Shown here one piece after another: positions 21,321-32,624 of a stretch of DNA of 64,000 nucleotides. Numbering within the stretch: position 1 is the stretch's first letter; each line of letters opens with the position of its first letter. Made by a program: the position numbers and the translations under genes. The DNA comes from Pseudopithomyces maydicus (Eukaryota; Ascomycota; Dothideomycetes; Pleosporales; Didymosphaeriaceae), in NCBI GenBank assembly GCA_026873275.1, contig JANTUC010000003.1, positions 868,001 through 932,000 on the forward strand. Reading direction: 5' to 3'. The notes beneath the pieces are model-generated. The model did no database searches, was not told where the DNA came from, and saw nothing but the letters and a program-made list of their open reading frames with translations.

Positions 21321-21909
21321 ATGTCACAAAACAATAATGACATCCGTTGGATCTGGAGTCCGGCACACGGAGATTACTATACGGTAATACGGAACGCAGA
21401 TGGTATGAGAAGTCTCCCACTCGCCGTCAGTCGTTGATCATGTGTAAGGTTCTGTGTCCAGATACAAATGGGCTCGAGAGAATAATGCGCCTACCACAAG
21501 CACAAGCCAGCCCCAAACCAGCAGTGTTTCTCAAGGCCTTTCTGATGGAGTCTATGGCAGTCACATTCCAACCTTTACACCCCCAGCTTATCAAGCCCCA
21601 AGCCAAGCAGGCCAAAGATATTGTAGTCCGGCCCGTTCGAACTCAACCCATGAACATGACTCGAAGTGGACTTCTGGGTCACATCCATTCCAGCAGCCGC
21701 AGTATGCTGCCGGATCAAGTCGTCCACCGTATGGGGAAAGACACACAGGACAGTTTGGCAGAGGTACTATGGGATCGGGTCGGAGAGGAGACTTTTCTGG
21801 AAGTAAACCTTTTCAGGGGACGCAGGACGACGGTGTGGGACTCAAGGGCTGTGACAAGCTCGAGTCCGGTAAGCAATATTTGCACGTTTTTAATCTCGTG
21901 CATCGCTGA
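21321..21909 (+). CDS. Hypothetical low-complexity protein, gene model uncertain
   Basis: An ATG at 21321 starts NDIRWIWSPAHGDYYTVIRNADG. A GTATGA donor at about 21402 and a GTCCAG acceptor at about 21459 would join it to YKWARENNAPTTSTSQPQTS, followed by a Gln/Ser/Pro/Gly-rich region (HIPTFTPPAYQAPSQAGQ, SSRPPYGERHTGQFGRG) that is open to 21909. The two exons are out of frame by one base as written. One extra G at the donor would restore Gly-Tyr at the joint, which is the same kind of defect seen in other genes here. The short aromatic N-terminal segment with W and YY resembles fungal proteins of unknown function. A further exon after 21869 (GTAAGC donor) is possible. Function unknown. Confidence 0.35.
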
Positions 21910-23727
21910 ATTTCGGCAAGAACACGGATCATACCCTATATCAGAAGGCCATCAATACCCGAGGACGCCTGTGGAGCATATCTTTTTAGTCGAATTGCAG
22001 AAAAAATACGTGCAAGGAATGTAAATCAATATCGGGAGCCTGAAGATGAAAACGAAACACGGTAGCAAACATAGCGTCAGTCTGATCAGCCACTGCTGGG
22101 ATGGTTGATGCTTGTCGAACAAGGTTGAAATTCCCGGAGCTCGTCTTCATCGTTCTTCGAATCAATATATTTCAGTATGTATTGTATTTTGTCTTAGTTG
22201 TGGCCTTGGTTGAGTAGAAAAAGAAGGGCATGTCACAAGGCTGGAATTGGTAAAGATTGAACCTGCGGTGCTGTTCACGAGTGTGATGGATGGGGAGAGC
22301 AAGGGGGTCGTGGGCCCAGGATTATGTCGCTTAGAAGTAGCGATATCTCAAAAGAAAGAAAGATTGACATTACCGAAGCGTTTATCGTGCGACTATACAA
22401 TAGACAGTAGAGTTGGCAAGAACCGTTAGCCTGACCGGTAATGGCTAAGCGTAGCATGAACGGTGGATGGTGGGATTCATTGAGACATTGGATCCTTCGC
22501 GGCATAATGAAATCTCGATGGCGTTTTCCCAGTGGGGAAATGGGTGCCGGCACGACAAGTTGGAATGCAATGGCGGGTCTTCAACGTTGAAAGACTATGC
22601 TCAGGGCGCATGGGGGTTGTGGCTTCTCGGTATGCTATCGCCGTGGACAGACGAGACAATATGGACAGGGATTGGACAAATGGGTCGGAGGACGGCGAGG
22701 AATTTTTCCGGTGGCAGGGAAGCGAGGGCAGAGGTCTTCGCAGGCAGGCACATCCTTGGTGCGTGGTGGAGGCCAAGAAGGCAGAGATGACGGTCTAGCT
22801 GCATCGGCCTGACGACGGTCGGCGTCGAGGAGGTTTGCTGGAGGCTACGGAGGGGAGTGCGGCTGGGAAGTATGGATTGGGTCGTGGCGCGTGGGTTTCG
22901 GAGCTGGCGGCCACGCGGCGTCACAGGGAAAAAAGCAACGCGGTGGTCTCGATTGGGCGGGAGACGGGCCAAGCACAGCGAACCGTGGACGAGCAGGTGG
23001 CAGCAGAGCAGGCGCAGAGATGGGATATCTATGTATGTAGATGTGGTTGACCATGGGCAAACGATGGTCTGGTGGTCTGGTGGTCGGTTCGGCTTGTTCC
23101 GAGTTATTCCCACCGTCCCATGCATGGCAGCCCCGTCGTGGCTCGCCTTGCGAGGCGAGGCGAGATCGGCAGGGTCGTGCGTCTCGGTGACAGGGGCACT
23201 GGGCGCGGCTTTGGTCTCGACGTGCCGCGGCGTGCTTGGGCGGTTTTGGTCGGCACGTCGCTCCAAGTGTCGCGGAGCCCATAAACAAGACAGGCCTGCT
23301 TGCGCGCGGACGTGAGACAGCCAGCACCCCTTCGACCGGCCGACCGACCTCCCTCCCTCCAGCGCCAGCATCGCCGCCTGCCCTCGAGCGACGTCCTCGT
23401 CCTCGTCCTCGTCCTGCATCATCGCGCCTTCTCCCGCCCCGCACCGTGCCTGCCTGCCCGCTCTGCAGCTCTCAAACGGACCCCGGTCGCGCCTTTCCTA
23501 ACCCTGCGAACATCGTACGATTCTCCATTGTGGTGTGACCTCGACCGCAGACCTTGGAAAGAGCGCATCTGCAACTGGCAACTGCTGCCGCTGCCCTGGA
23601 GCCCATCCATCGGTGCGAGCACCCGCTGTCGCCGCCGCCGCCGCCGTCGGTCATCATCCGCCGTCCTCATCCGCCCTCAGCCTCCTCCTGCCTGCTGCCG
23701 ACCATCGCTGCTGCTGGGGGGACGAGC

Positions 23728-23730
<3 letters not shown>

Positions 23731-23760
<30 letters not shown>
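23731..23760. repeat. (AG)15 microsatellite
   Basis: Fifteen uninterrupted AG dinucleotides, about 305 bases upstream of the SREBP start codon. Confidence 0.95.
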
Positions 23761-23763
<3 letters not shown>

Positions 23764-23830
23764 GAGCCCTCCTTCGGGTGCAGGGTGACCTGATCCGCCA
23801 GCACGCCCTCTGTAGGGAGTCCGGAGTCGT

Positions 23831-23855
23831 GCTGTGCTGCGCTGTGCTGTGCTGT
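23831..23855. repeat. (GCTGT)5 pentamer repeat
   Basis: Five GCTGT units with one variant (GCTGC), in the leader of the SREBP gene. Confidence 0.8.
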
Positions 23856-23959
23856 ATAGTAATTGCTGGTGAGCGCCGCCCATTCCACCTTGCCAACCCA
23901 CCTCCCGTTCCCCCTCTGTGCTGCTGCCCGCTCTTTGCCCGTCCGTGTCTCTTCCCTTG

Positions 23960-24056
23960 GCCCTGCCCTGCCCTGCCCTACCTGCGCCGTCCTGTCCCGT
24001 CCCGTCACGTCCTATCCCATCCTGTCTTGCCCTGCCCTCTCCTGCCCTCCTGCCCC
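23960..24056. repeat. Degenerate CCTGC/CCTGT pentamer tract
   Basis: Almost pure pyrimidine-plus-G strand built from CCCTG, CCTGT and CCCGT pentamers, ending about 10 bases before the SREBP ATG. It lies immediately in front of the start and so probably in the 5' untranslated region. Confidence 0.7.
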
Positions 24057-24065
24057 GCCGCACCA

Positions 24066-27000
24066 ATGGCCGCAGCTGTTCCCGATGGCAGCCCCTTCGA
24101 CGACGGCTTGGAGCTCGAGAGGATCGCCGTATGTGCGACGTGTGCGTCAAGATGGCCCAGGTCATGCTAACCGCTCCCCAATCCTAGGTCGGCCCCTACT
24201 GCGTCTTTGATTCGTTCCGGCCAGCAACGCCTGCGCCGCACACACCCAACAGACACACCATGGAGGACCCGCTGATGGCTCTCGATTTCCAGTTCACCCA
24301 GGCTGGTCTGCGTCCCTCGTGGTTCTCGTCGGCATCCGACACCATGCCGCCCAACGCGCCGAGCGAACAGCTCGCGGCGCCGAGCTTCAACCACTTTATG
24401 ACATGGGACCCTAACGCCTCTCAGGGGCCTGACGTGAAGCTTAGTGGCCCCGCCTGCCCGCTGAAGCCTGAACTCCACCACCCTCCCGTCTTCAACCCCA
24501 AGCACACCTCTCTGGCCGAGCAGGCCACCAACCCTCCCTCAACCGCCGCCATGCCATCCACCCACAACCCGCAGTTCTCCTTTGGGGGAAACGTTCAACC
24601 TCCCTCTGCCTTTGACTTTGACCCCCATGCCCTCAGTTCACCCTCCAATAATGGCCCGCAAGACAACTTCTACTCGGCTCCAATGTGGCCCCCGCACATG
24701 GGCGACAACACCTTGTTTTCTCCCCCAAGATTCGAGCCCACCGCGCTCCCATCCGCCTCCGTCCCACCTCTGTCCAACCCGCCAAGTCTGCATCACAGCC
24801 AAAGCCCCAGCTCCGTTCACAATCCAAGGACGAGCTCTTCTTCCGGCCACTCGACACCGGAACCTGGCGCCGACAATCCCAAAAAGCGAAAGTCGTCGAC
24901 CGATGACGACCCGACCCCCGCCGGCAAGAAGGAGAGGCAGCAGCCACCGAAAAAGACCGCCCACAACATGATCGAAAAGAGGTACAGGACGAACCTCAAC
25001 GACAAGATTGCAGCCCTGCGTGACAGCGTACCCAGCCTGAGGGTCATGTCACGCGGCAACGGTGCCAACGAAGAGGACGATGATCCCGAAGACCTCGAAG
25101 GCCTTACCCCAGCCCACAAGCTGAACAAGGCCACCGTGCTCTCAAAGGTATGCACTTATATTTTTGTCTGCGCTCTCGCTTGTAGCCATGCAAATGCCCA
25201 AGACTCGACTAACGCGTCCCCAGGCGACCGAGTACATACGTCATCTTGAGAAACGGAACAAGCGTCTGCAAGACGAGATTGCGACGCTACAAGGCCGTAT
25301 TGAAAGCTACGAGAAGATGGCCATATCAGGACCAATGACCTTGCATGGGCCGATGGGTACGCCCGACGGTGGTAGATATCAACAAGAAGACCCTTTCACC
25401 CCACCTCACAGCATGCAGCAAATGCCTGGACCACCTCAAGGCTTGATACCCATCCCGGAACACATCGCCCAAATGCGCCAAGGCTTACCACCCCAAGCCC
25501 ACTACGCTCCTGCCTATCCGCCCTATGCCGGTGGATCCCGTGCTGGTCCCCCCATGATCAACGGTCGACGACAGAACAGCATGGTCGGCAAACTCATGGT
25601 CGGGTCACTTGCAGGTCTTATGATTTTGGAAGGTCTGGCGGAGCGGGAACAATCGCAGGAAGATTCAGTTGGCCGTGGTCTGTCTGTTTTGCCCTTCAAC
25701 TTCGCTGCCATTCTTGCTCCCCGGGTCTCTCTGGGCGCTACCAGCGCGCAGCTTCCCCTTGCCAAGGTCCTTCTACTATTCGGCGCCATCTTTTGGATCA
25801 TCGCGCCTTTGTTCGACTTCAGCTCAAAGTCCAAGAAGAAGACGCCGGGTCCGGTTCTCCTCGCCCGCGCTCCCTCGCTCGCCTCGCCGGTTGAGGTACG
25901 ACACAGAGCATGGCTCACCGCGATACAAACTGTTTGGGTCCCTCGACATAACTTCCTGCTCGAAGTAGCCGCTTTAAGTCTCAAAATCTTGAAGCTCAGC
26001 ACCCGCAAGATCATAGGCTGGCCTGGGTACGCCTTCCTCTCTGGTACCACGAAAGAGCAAGAAGCAGCAAGGGTCAAAGCATGGAGCATCGCGCTGGATG
26101 CGCAATTGACCGGCGGCGATGCTGAAATCAGTAAGAGCAGACTGGTCTTGACACTAATGGCGTCTGGAACACTCCCGGATACGCCTGGTAGATTGATGCT
26201 CAAGGCCTTGCATATTCGAGTTCTCCTGTGGGAGCTCGCGAATGCCGGACACGGTCTTTCCTGGATTTTGGGTCACTTGAGCGCCAAATTGGCACGAAGA
26301 TATTGGAACATGGCTCGGACCGAGCATCGCATTGCGACGAACCTCACTTCGAAACCAGAGAGCGACGAGGAGTCGCTTCCTGATCACTTGGCTGCGCTGC
26401 TTGAAAAGGAATGCGACCAAGTCTTCAGTTTCCCCATCATCCAACGCGCCTACAATCTAGCCTGGAACCGACCCATTGCCGAACAAACAGTCGCGGATCT
26501 CTGCATGGACGGAGTCGTGGGAGACTTCGCGATATCATCTCCCCTGGACGCACTGGCAGCTTGGTACTCAAGCCACCTACTCAGCAGGAGCTTGGCCGAC
26601 TCTCTCAAGGAAGGAAAGACCACCGATGCCATCAAAGACGACCTCAGCCTAGCCATCCGAACTGCTCCTCCCACTTCACAAGCGCAATTGCGGGCACTTA
26701 CAGCAGAAGCCGTGTTACTCGAGAACGACCGCGCCGAACATATCGCAATTGCCTTTGCTGCGCTGCCGACCCCTCCTTCATCTACTTCTTCAACTGGAAC
26801 CAAACTGATGAATTTCGTCTCTGGTTCACCGGCGGCAATGGATATTAGAAAAGCACTAGCTTTGGCGAAGTGCCTTACGTTGATCGATTCCTCCAATCCC
26901 GAAGCCCACCGCTACGCGGTTGTTGCGGTGAACAACACATACCTCACAGAACCGACAACCACGCTACTCAGCTTCGTTGCAGGTTATAAGGTTTTGGAGC

Positions 27001-27245
27001 GATTTGTCCAGGACTCTTCGCTGCAAGCTGAGAGCAGCGTCGGCCTCGAGCGTCTCGCCGGTGCCCTCCGTATGTGGATGGGCCATGATGCGGGTCGCCG
27101 CACTGGTATTGAGCACAAAGTCCGCAGTCGCATCGTCAGTCGGTGTCTCGAAGCAAGCAAGAGGCTTGTGGGTCTGTCCGAAAGGGAAGATTTCGATGCT
27201 GGATACTTCAGCTCCAGCGTCAAAGATGAGGACATTTCCTCTTGA
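24066..27245 (+). CDS. Sterol regulatory element-binding protein (SREBP, SrbA/Sre1-like)
   Basis: Exons are 24066-24128, 24188-25147 and 25224-27245, 1014 residues, open throughout. Known SREBPs are membrane-bound bHLH-zip factors, released by cleavage when sterol or oxygen is low, that activate ergosterol synthesis and hypoxia genes. The N-terminal 270 residues are Pro/Ser-rich. The basic helix-loop-helix starts near residue 275 (KKTAHNMIEKRYRTNLNDKI) and has the SREBP-specific Tyr (about residue 287) where other bHLH proteins have Arg. An acidic loop insert (EEDDDPEDLEG) separates the helices, then the zipper (YIRHLEKRNKRLQDEIATLQ). Two membrane segments lie near residues 460-480 (MVGKLMVGSLAGLMILEGL) and 519-541 (LPLAKVLLLFGAIFWIIAP). 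The large C-terminal region matches the fungal SREBP DUF2014-type domain. An intron falls inside the second helix. Confidence 0.94.
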
Positions 27246-27937
27246 TCATCCACTCATTTTTTTTCTATGTCACTATTAACATCATTTTACGGGTTGGGCA
27301 TGCGATATCCCCGAGCATTGGTTTTGATCGTACACGGCGTTCCGGGAATCTTCGTGGATGAATATGCACTCCAGTAAGTTGGGCTGGCATTTGATATGGA
27401 TCATGTTTGATACAAAATTTCTGTTATCTGTTTCGAGTATATACTTGCGTCTGGGAACGCATTAGGATATGGTTTAGCGGCAATGTATGGATACGGCAGA
27501 AAGGGATATCATGATCTTCAGATAGTCTACTAGAATTGAGCGTTGGCAACTAGTTGAACAAGACGGATACAGTTCCAATGGAGACGGTCCTTTCAATGTG
27601 CAGTGTCAAGATTTCCCCCGCAACAGTCTTCTGCGTAGATGCTGGAGTACCATACCTGATATCAATATGACTTCTTCTGGAATAGTTCCGTTTCATCATT
27701 GGGATCATGGGGAAAACGTTGACTGATCGGCGCTACTGTGAACTAACTCAACGGTCATGCAATGGCAGATCAATGTCGGCAACGGCCTCTATCGATAAGA
27801 AACCTCCGTGCCTCGGCTCGACTCGGGAAACCACTTCCCCACCCTTTGCGACGCGCTGTACATCGCATCTCAACGTGAACATGTATCGGTGACACAAAGG
27901 GAGCGATTAAACTTCCCAAAATATAAAACCATCTACA
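27246..27937. other. Intergenic, no gene seen
   Basis: 3' flank of the SREBP gene and promoter of the HAD hydrolase gene. No supported feature. Confidence 0.6.
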
Positions 27938-28885
27938 ATGGCTCCTCCAAAAGCCATCCTCTTCGACGTGGGCGGCGTGGTGGTGCGTCTCCTCTTCATC
28001 CCATCCCGTTCCCATCCACCCGTCCCTCTCCCCTTCACCGCAACACCCCCAATTAACATCCCACCACCAGGTTCTTTCCCCCTTCCAAGCCATCCTCGAC
28101 TACGAAATCGAAAACCGCATCCCAACTGGCTACATCAACACCGCCATCCAAGCCGGCCCCCGCACCACAGGCGCCTGGCAACTTCTCGAGCGCGGCGCCG
28201 TTCCCCTCGACGCCTCGTGGTTCTCCGCCTTTCACGCACAGCTCTCGCGCCCAGAAATATGGCGCAAATACTGGCTCTCGTGGAGCGCGCGCGGCGGCGG
28301 CCACGCTGATTCTACGGCGCCGCTGGACCCAGAGCAGGTACCGCCTGTGCCGCGCATCGAGGCGGAGACGCTCTTTTGGCGCATGATGCGGTACTCGCGG
28401 CGGCCAGACCCGTGGATGTATCCTGCGCTGAAGCGGTTGCGGGAGCTGGGAGCGCAGGGAAAGTGGGTTGTTGGGGCGTTGAGCAATACTGTCGATTTCC
28501 CCACTGGGATTGTAGATGACGAAGGAGTTGTGTTTGAGAAGGGGGTTTTGTTCGACAAGGGAGGTCCCCACGAAGGGGATCCCACGGAAATAAGTCGGTG
28601 GTTTGACGTGTTTTTGAGCAGTGCGCATTTGGGAGTGAGGAAGCCGGATGGGGAGGCGTACGAGTTGGCGGTTAGGGAGCTGTCGAAGGTGAGCGAGGAG
28701 AGGGGCTCGGGAAGGTGGAAGCTGGGGAGGTGCTGTTTTTGGATGATATTGGGGTGAATTTGAAGGGGGCGAAGGCCGTGGGGTTGAGGACTATCAAAGT
28801 GAATCTGGGGGAGACGAAGGAAGCGGTTAGGGCGTTGGAGAGAGAAGTTGGAATGTCGTTGATAGGGGATGGGAGTAAGTTGTGA
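27938..28885 (+). CDS. HAD-superfamily hydrolase (epoxide hydrolase N-terminal/ACAD10-like), frame broken once
   Basis: Exons are 27938-27982 and 28071-28885; with one base added, 286 residues. Motif I is AILFDVGGVV with the nucleophilic Asp but Gly two residues on, as in the epoxide-hydrolase/ACAD10-like branch. A helical cap follows (FQAILDYEIENRIPTGYINT). Motif II is VVGALSNT, motif III is in the segment FLSSAHLGVRKPDGEAYELA with the conserved Lys, and motif IV is VLFLDDIGVNLKGAKAVG. The main frame runs into WMILG and stops at 28757, but the last 50 residues of the fold, including motif IV, are perfectly open in the next frame to 28885. One extra G in the run at 28709-28711 (or 28702-28705) joins them. 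A 26-base intron could also join them but is too short to be credible. The substrate is unknown. Confidence 0.8.
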
Positions 28886-29291
28886 GAAAGAAAGGGATTG
28901 AAGTATAAAGATGGTGGTAGAGACCGTTGGAGTTGCGGAATAAGGCAGTGTCTATTGAAAGTGAACAAACGAGAGGGAAGGTCAAGTGTTGAAGATTATA
29001 TGAGAAATCAATACACTTACATTTCAAATAATACATGCAGCTTGCATAGCTCAATCACGAAAACCACTGAGCGTCGCTGTGTATGTTTTCTTAAAATTCG
29101 CATAGCGAGGTGCGCGAAGAAACACCAATCAACGCCTGAGGCGTCACAGGATAGACAGGAAATGGCGCAGCAAGGCTGCCCAGCAGGCATACTGCAGAGA
29201 AACCCCGCCCTGTAAAGAACCCCCAATTCAAAACCTGAAATAGAACGTAGAGTTGGCAGACACTTTTTATTCTCTCGCACTGACCCTTCCC
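28886..29291. other. Intergenic, no gene seen
   Basis: Short spacer between two plus-strand genes. No supported coding frame or RNA. Confidence 0.6.
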
Positions 29292-30356
29292 ATGTCTGCT
29301 CTCTCCACCGCCGCCAACATCTCGGGCCTCGTGGGCCTCGCTGACGTGGTCTTCCGCGCCACAACCCAAATATGTCTGCTCATCAAGCAAGCCTCGTCTG
29401 CCCCAGCCTCAGCAGTCGAACTTGTAGCTGTCGTGCAGAGTCTCGCTGCCGTCGTTGTCGAGGTTCGTGTGTGGACCGTCGAATATGGACGGTCGCGATT
29501 CGCGCAAGAAGATGGACAGTCGGTATCAGATGGTATCAAAAACGCACTTGTGTCATGTGAAGGGAGATTATGTGAGCTCAGTCAACAGCTGAGAGGCGTG
29601 TTTCATGGGAAGAGGAATGGTTGGGTAGAGCGGCTGAAGGGTGGTGTGGGCTTCGCACTTAGTGAGGCACAGATTCGGCATTCTGTGCAGATGGTGGTGC
29701 ACTACCAGATGGCTTTGAAAGGGCTTTTGCTTGTTCATGCAGGGTGAGTAGTATGTATGCTATGGATTTCTAACGCTTTCGTGGCTAATTAGTGTGGACA
29801 CGGTAGGCACGACGCTATTGTTCTTCGAAACCAGATGAATGATATTAAGAAGAGTATCCAGAGTGTCACAGCAGCTGTGAAGTCGATTGATTCAACATCC
29901 GACTCGGTTCAGGCCGTTTGTTTGACCATACAGGCTTCTGTACAGACTCTTGAGCTGGATCGTAGAGCTCTGGCCGAGGTGCAAATGACAGGTAGGGAAA
30001 GTGAGAATCAAAAACAGTCATCCTTCCAAAATGCAGGAGATGTGTTTCAGTCCAACGGAGAGCGCTCGATTGTTCTGGCAAGCGTCCATGACGAACCATC
30101 TACCTGCCACAACCAACGGATCTCCAGCACCCAGAAACACGATCAACACGTTTTTAAGAGAAGAACACAATCGGGTTTTAAAAAACCAGCTTGTTTTGTA
30201 CAGTGGCACAAGTCGTACGAGACGAAACAAACTGGTTGGCGGTCTCTTCCGTCGTGGCCTAACAACTACTATAATTTCGATGTGTTATCTCTCGGGCTGC
30301 TGTATTTTAAAGACACAGGATATCTTAACCAACACGTACCGAAAGATTCTTGGTGA
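29292..30356 (+). CDS. Protein with fungal NLR-type (SesA-like) N-terminal helical domain
   Basis: Exons are 29292-29743 and 29807-30356 (GTGAGT donor, GTAG acceptor), 333 residues. The first 150 residues are helical and hydrophobic: SGLVGLADVVFRATTQICLL, then VELVAVVQSLAAVVVEVRVW, then LSQQLRGVF. This pattern resembles the SesA/NACHT-associated N-terminal domains of fungal NLR-like proteins, which take part in incompatibility and death signalling. The second half has coiled-coil potential (MNDIKKSIQSVTAAVKSIDS), then a polar region with no recognised domain. No nucleotide-binding motif is present, so this would be a stand-alone N-terminal-domain protein. The start at 29292 is the first ATG in the frame. 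The domain call is from helix pattern only and is tentative. Confidence 0.5.
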
Positions 30357-30854
30357 ATGCAGCCACGTCTGTTTGGGACAGCTGTGTTGGCATGACGCGC
30401 GCAATTAATTTGATTTTATTGTGTACCCTTCAGTCATCGACTATAAGCATTAATCAGGCTCGTTCCCATGGGTTATTCTGTCTTCCAAATCCTACAAATC
30501 ACATATACAGTGCATTAGGCCTATAAAACTACCTGTGACTTCTAAATTAAACGAATTGGTACGGGATAGCAGCCCCTACGATCGATCGCTGCATTTCAAT
30601 ATCGGCATGTTTCATTAGTAAGGCACGAAACCAAAAGTCTTCCCCAAGTTCAAAATAGGAAAGACAAGGTTCGAACTCGAATCCGATAAATACTCGTTCT
30701 GGAAATGTGGCGTCTTTGCTATTATGTCCCATCTCCGAGTTTTCTCTGAGTTGGAAATTCTATATTCTTCACACTCACAGAAATGAATGAGAAACTCTCA
30801 CACAATTGACAAGTTGCGGAAAAAATACTCATGTTAATACAATCCGCAAACGAG
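30357..30854. other. Convergent intergenic region
   Basis: 3' flanks of the plus-strand gene ending at 30356 and the minus-strand gene ending at 30855. A GGTTCGAACTC string near 30670 was checked for a tRNA and rejected. Confidence 0.6.
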
Positions 30855-31723
30855 TCAACGATAGATACCATTCCAGTGCGTGCGTATCGCTCTTTCTGCT
30901 CCCTTCCTAATTCTTTTACCCTCCTCCTTCCACCTCTGACTTGCCGTGGCCATGGCCATTCTCTTTGGCATCTGTTGATACCCTCCACATCTATACGTTC
31001 TGTCGCCCATGTACTTGAACTCAATCTCTTTACCCCATTTTTCAGGCACGTCGAATCGATCCAACCAGCGGTGAAGATGCTTGGTACTTTCTTTGGCACG
31101 CGCTGTGTAATGCAGCAAGATCACAATCTGGCATTTTGCCCTCGCCTTTCCATCTTTTTCTGAAGCCTCGGGACCCAATTTCCTCAGTTGATTGAGCTGC
31201 GCTTCCGAAAGGCGATTCAAGAAGGTGACGACGTGGGCGAAATTGTGGTTTTTGACCGTCATGACGATTTCGGGGGCGTAGAAGAGGACTGCGTCGATGA
31301 ATTCCTCGAAAATTTGGCTGTTGACACCGACGAGGCCGCAGCGTGTGACTATGTTGCGGGATCTGTATATGGACTTTGTAGCATCTTCCTCTTGGCCCAG
31401 AACGTGTCTATAGATCTCATCACGGAGTTCGCGGGGAGGGCTAGGAATGGGGACAAAGGCTGGTCAATCTGTTGGAGTTGAGCTGCTGATGGTTGCTCGG
31501 AGGGGTCCTGGGCTTTGACATTGTCGCCACCGCGCTTCTTCAAGATCGCAGTCCCTCTGGTAGCGGGCTGCGTAGTTGACGCAGGAGTTCTTCGTTGTCG
31601 TTTCCTGGGGACTGGTGCATCCTCTTCTGTAGGGTTTGATAGTGATGTCGATGCCTGCGCAATAGCTTCAGCCGCGGCTTGATTTCTCTTCGAGCGCTTC
31701 AAGGTAGGAGCTGTCGGATCCAT
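30855..31723 (-). CDS. 2EXR/F-box-like fungal protein, frame broken once
   Basis: Single exon on the minus strand; with one base added, 289 residues. A basic, low-complexity N-terminus (PRKRQRRTPASTTQP, ILKKRGGDN) precedes the motif LSPFLALP, which should continue as RELRDEIYRHVLG. That is the hallmark of a widespread fungal family with an F-box-like 2EXR motif. The continuation is found in the next frame, which stays open from about 31432 through the segment GLVGVNSQIFEEFIDAVLFY and joins MTVKNHNFAHVVTFLNRLS to the stop at 30855. One additional base in the run 31433-31436 (GGGG on the plus strand) restores it. The function of this family is not established; members are often proposed as substrate adaptors. 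It shares an upstream region with the GFA-domain gene. Confidence 0.7.
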
Positions 31724-32624
31724 TGTTTGCGAAGTGCTATGTGAAATTTCTAGAGTCTGAAATGGCTGTCAGCATCAGACTGCGGCGTACATATAGTTGT
31801 CGGTGCCAAGTCTGCACGGTGAATCCTCCAAACAGCGACCAGGTACCGTATGGCGCTAGTTTCCTGCTTGATCTAGCTGTCCATAAAAGTGGAAAAAACT
31901 GCGCCGTAAACTCTCGTACACAATAGGGGCAGTTAACAAACTATTGGGTTTTCGTTTATCGGACTATCAGAAAGCTTAATCGGGTTTAGTTCATAGGGAA
32001 TACACTATACTATTTCTAATGGTCCGAGAAACGAAAAGCTGATGATTTGTTAACTGCCCCCGTACGTAATACGGTCCTAACCTGGCTGTTTAAAGGTTAT
32101 TCATGCAAGCTCGATGATGTCCATGAATTTTAAATTTGACCATATCTGAATAAGGATTTTCCGACATGTTCAGAACGTAGTTAGAAGGCAGAGTGGTTTT
32201 GGAGAAACATACAATACACTTAATTCTATATATTTCACGAGGTGTCCAATTGATTAGTGAATAGATGCACAAGTGCTCTTTGTGTATTTGAATTTCTATC
32301 CGGCTCTTCTCAGAACAAGCAAGATGGATCGTCCTATTTGTATATTGTAGCTTCGAGAAGCACGCGAAACCAATTAAACTAGACGGTCTATACGTCTTCC
32401 TGGAAAACGCTTTGATCAGTTATGTCAACGAAGCATCTTGAACCAGATGAATGAACTTGGGTCGTTGCTCCGTTCGTAGGCCAGCGACGTAAAGTATTAT
32501 GACGTAATCAACGCTAACGGCCAAGCGCCTTGGTTAAGCGACCCACCTGTGAATGCCTAAAAACGTGGACTTCACATCGTGGCAACAACTTCTTATTGAG
32601 CGTTGAACCTTGAAAGACTACAAT
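31724..32624. other. Divergent intergenic region, no gene seen
   Basis: AT-rich 0.9 kb between the 2EXR-like gene and the GFA-domain gene. Frames are short and carry no recognisable protein. Confidence 0.6.

Larger units (their letters stand above)
22030..24065. other. GC-rich 2-kb upstream region and leader of the SREBP gene
   Basis: No supported gene. From about 22,800 the sequence is strongly GC-rich. Long frames (22601-23422 and 22845-23444, both minus) are open because of base composition, have low-complexity Arg/Pro/His-rich translations and no motif. The last 700 bases carry several short tandem repeats (CCTCGT, AG, GCTGT, CCTGC/CCTGT) and many upstream ATGs, as expected of a long regulatory leader. 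Confidence 0.5.

Noticed and set aside
22601..23422. 273-codon minus-strand frame with an ATG upstream of the SREBP gene
   Set aside because: Low-complexity His/Pro/Arg-rich translation in GC-rich DNA, overlapped by other equally long frames, with no domain and no splice context.
28690..28715. Short intron explaining the HAD hydrolase frame change
   Set aside because: The only GT-AG pair that fits is 26 bases apart, too short for splicing.
30640..30700. GGTTCGAACTC string resembling a tRNA B box
   Set aside because: No A box at the right distance and no cloverleaf pairing.
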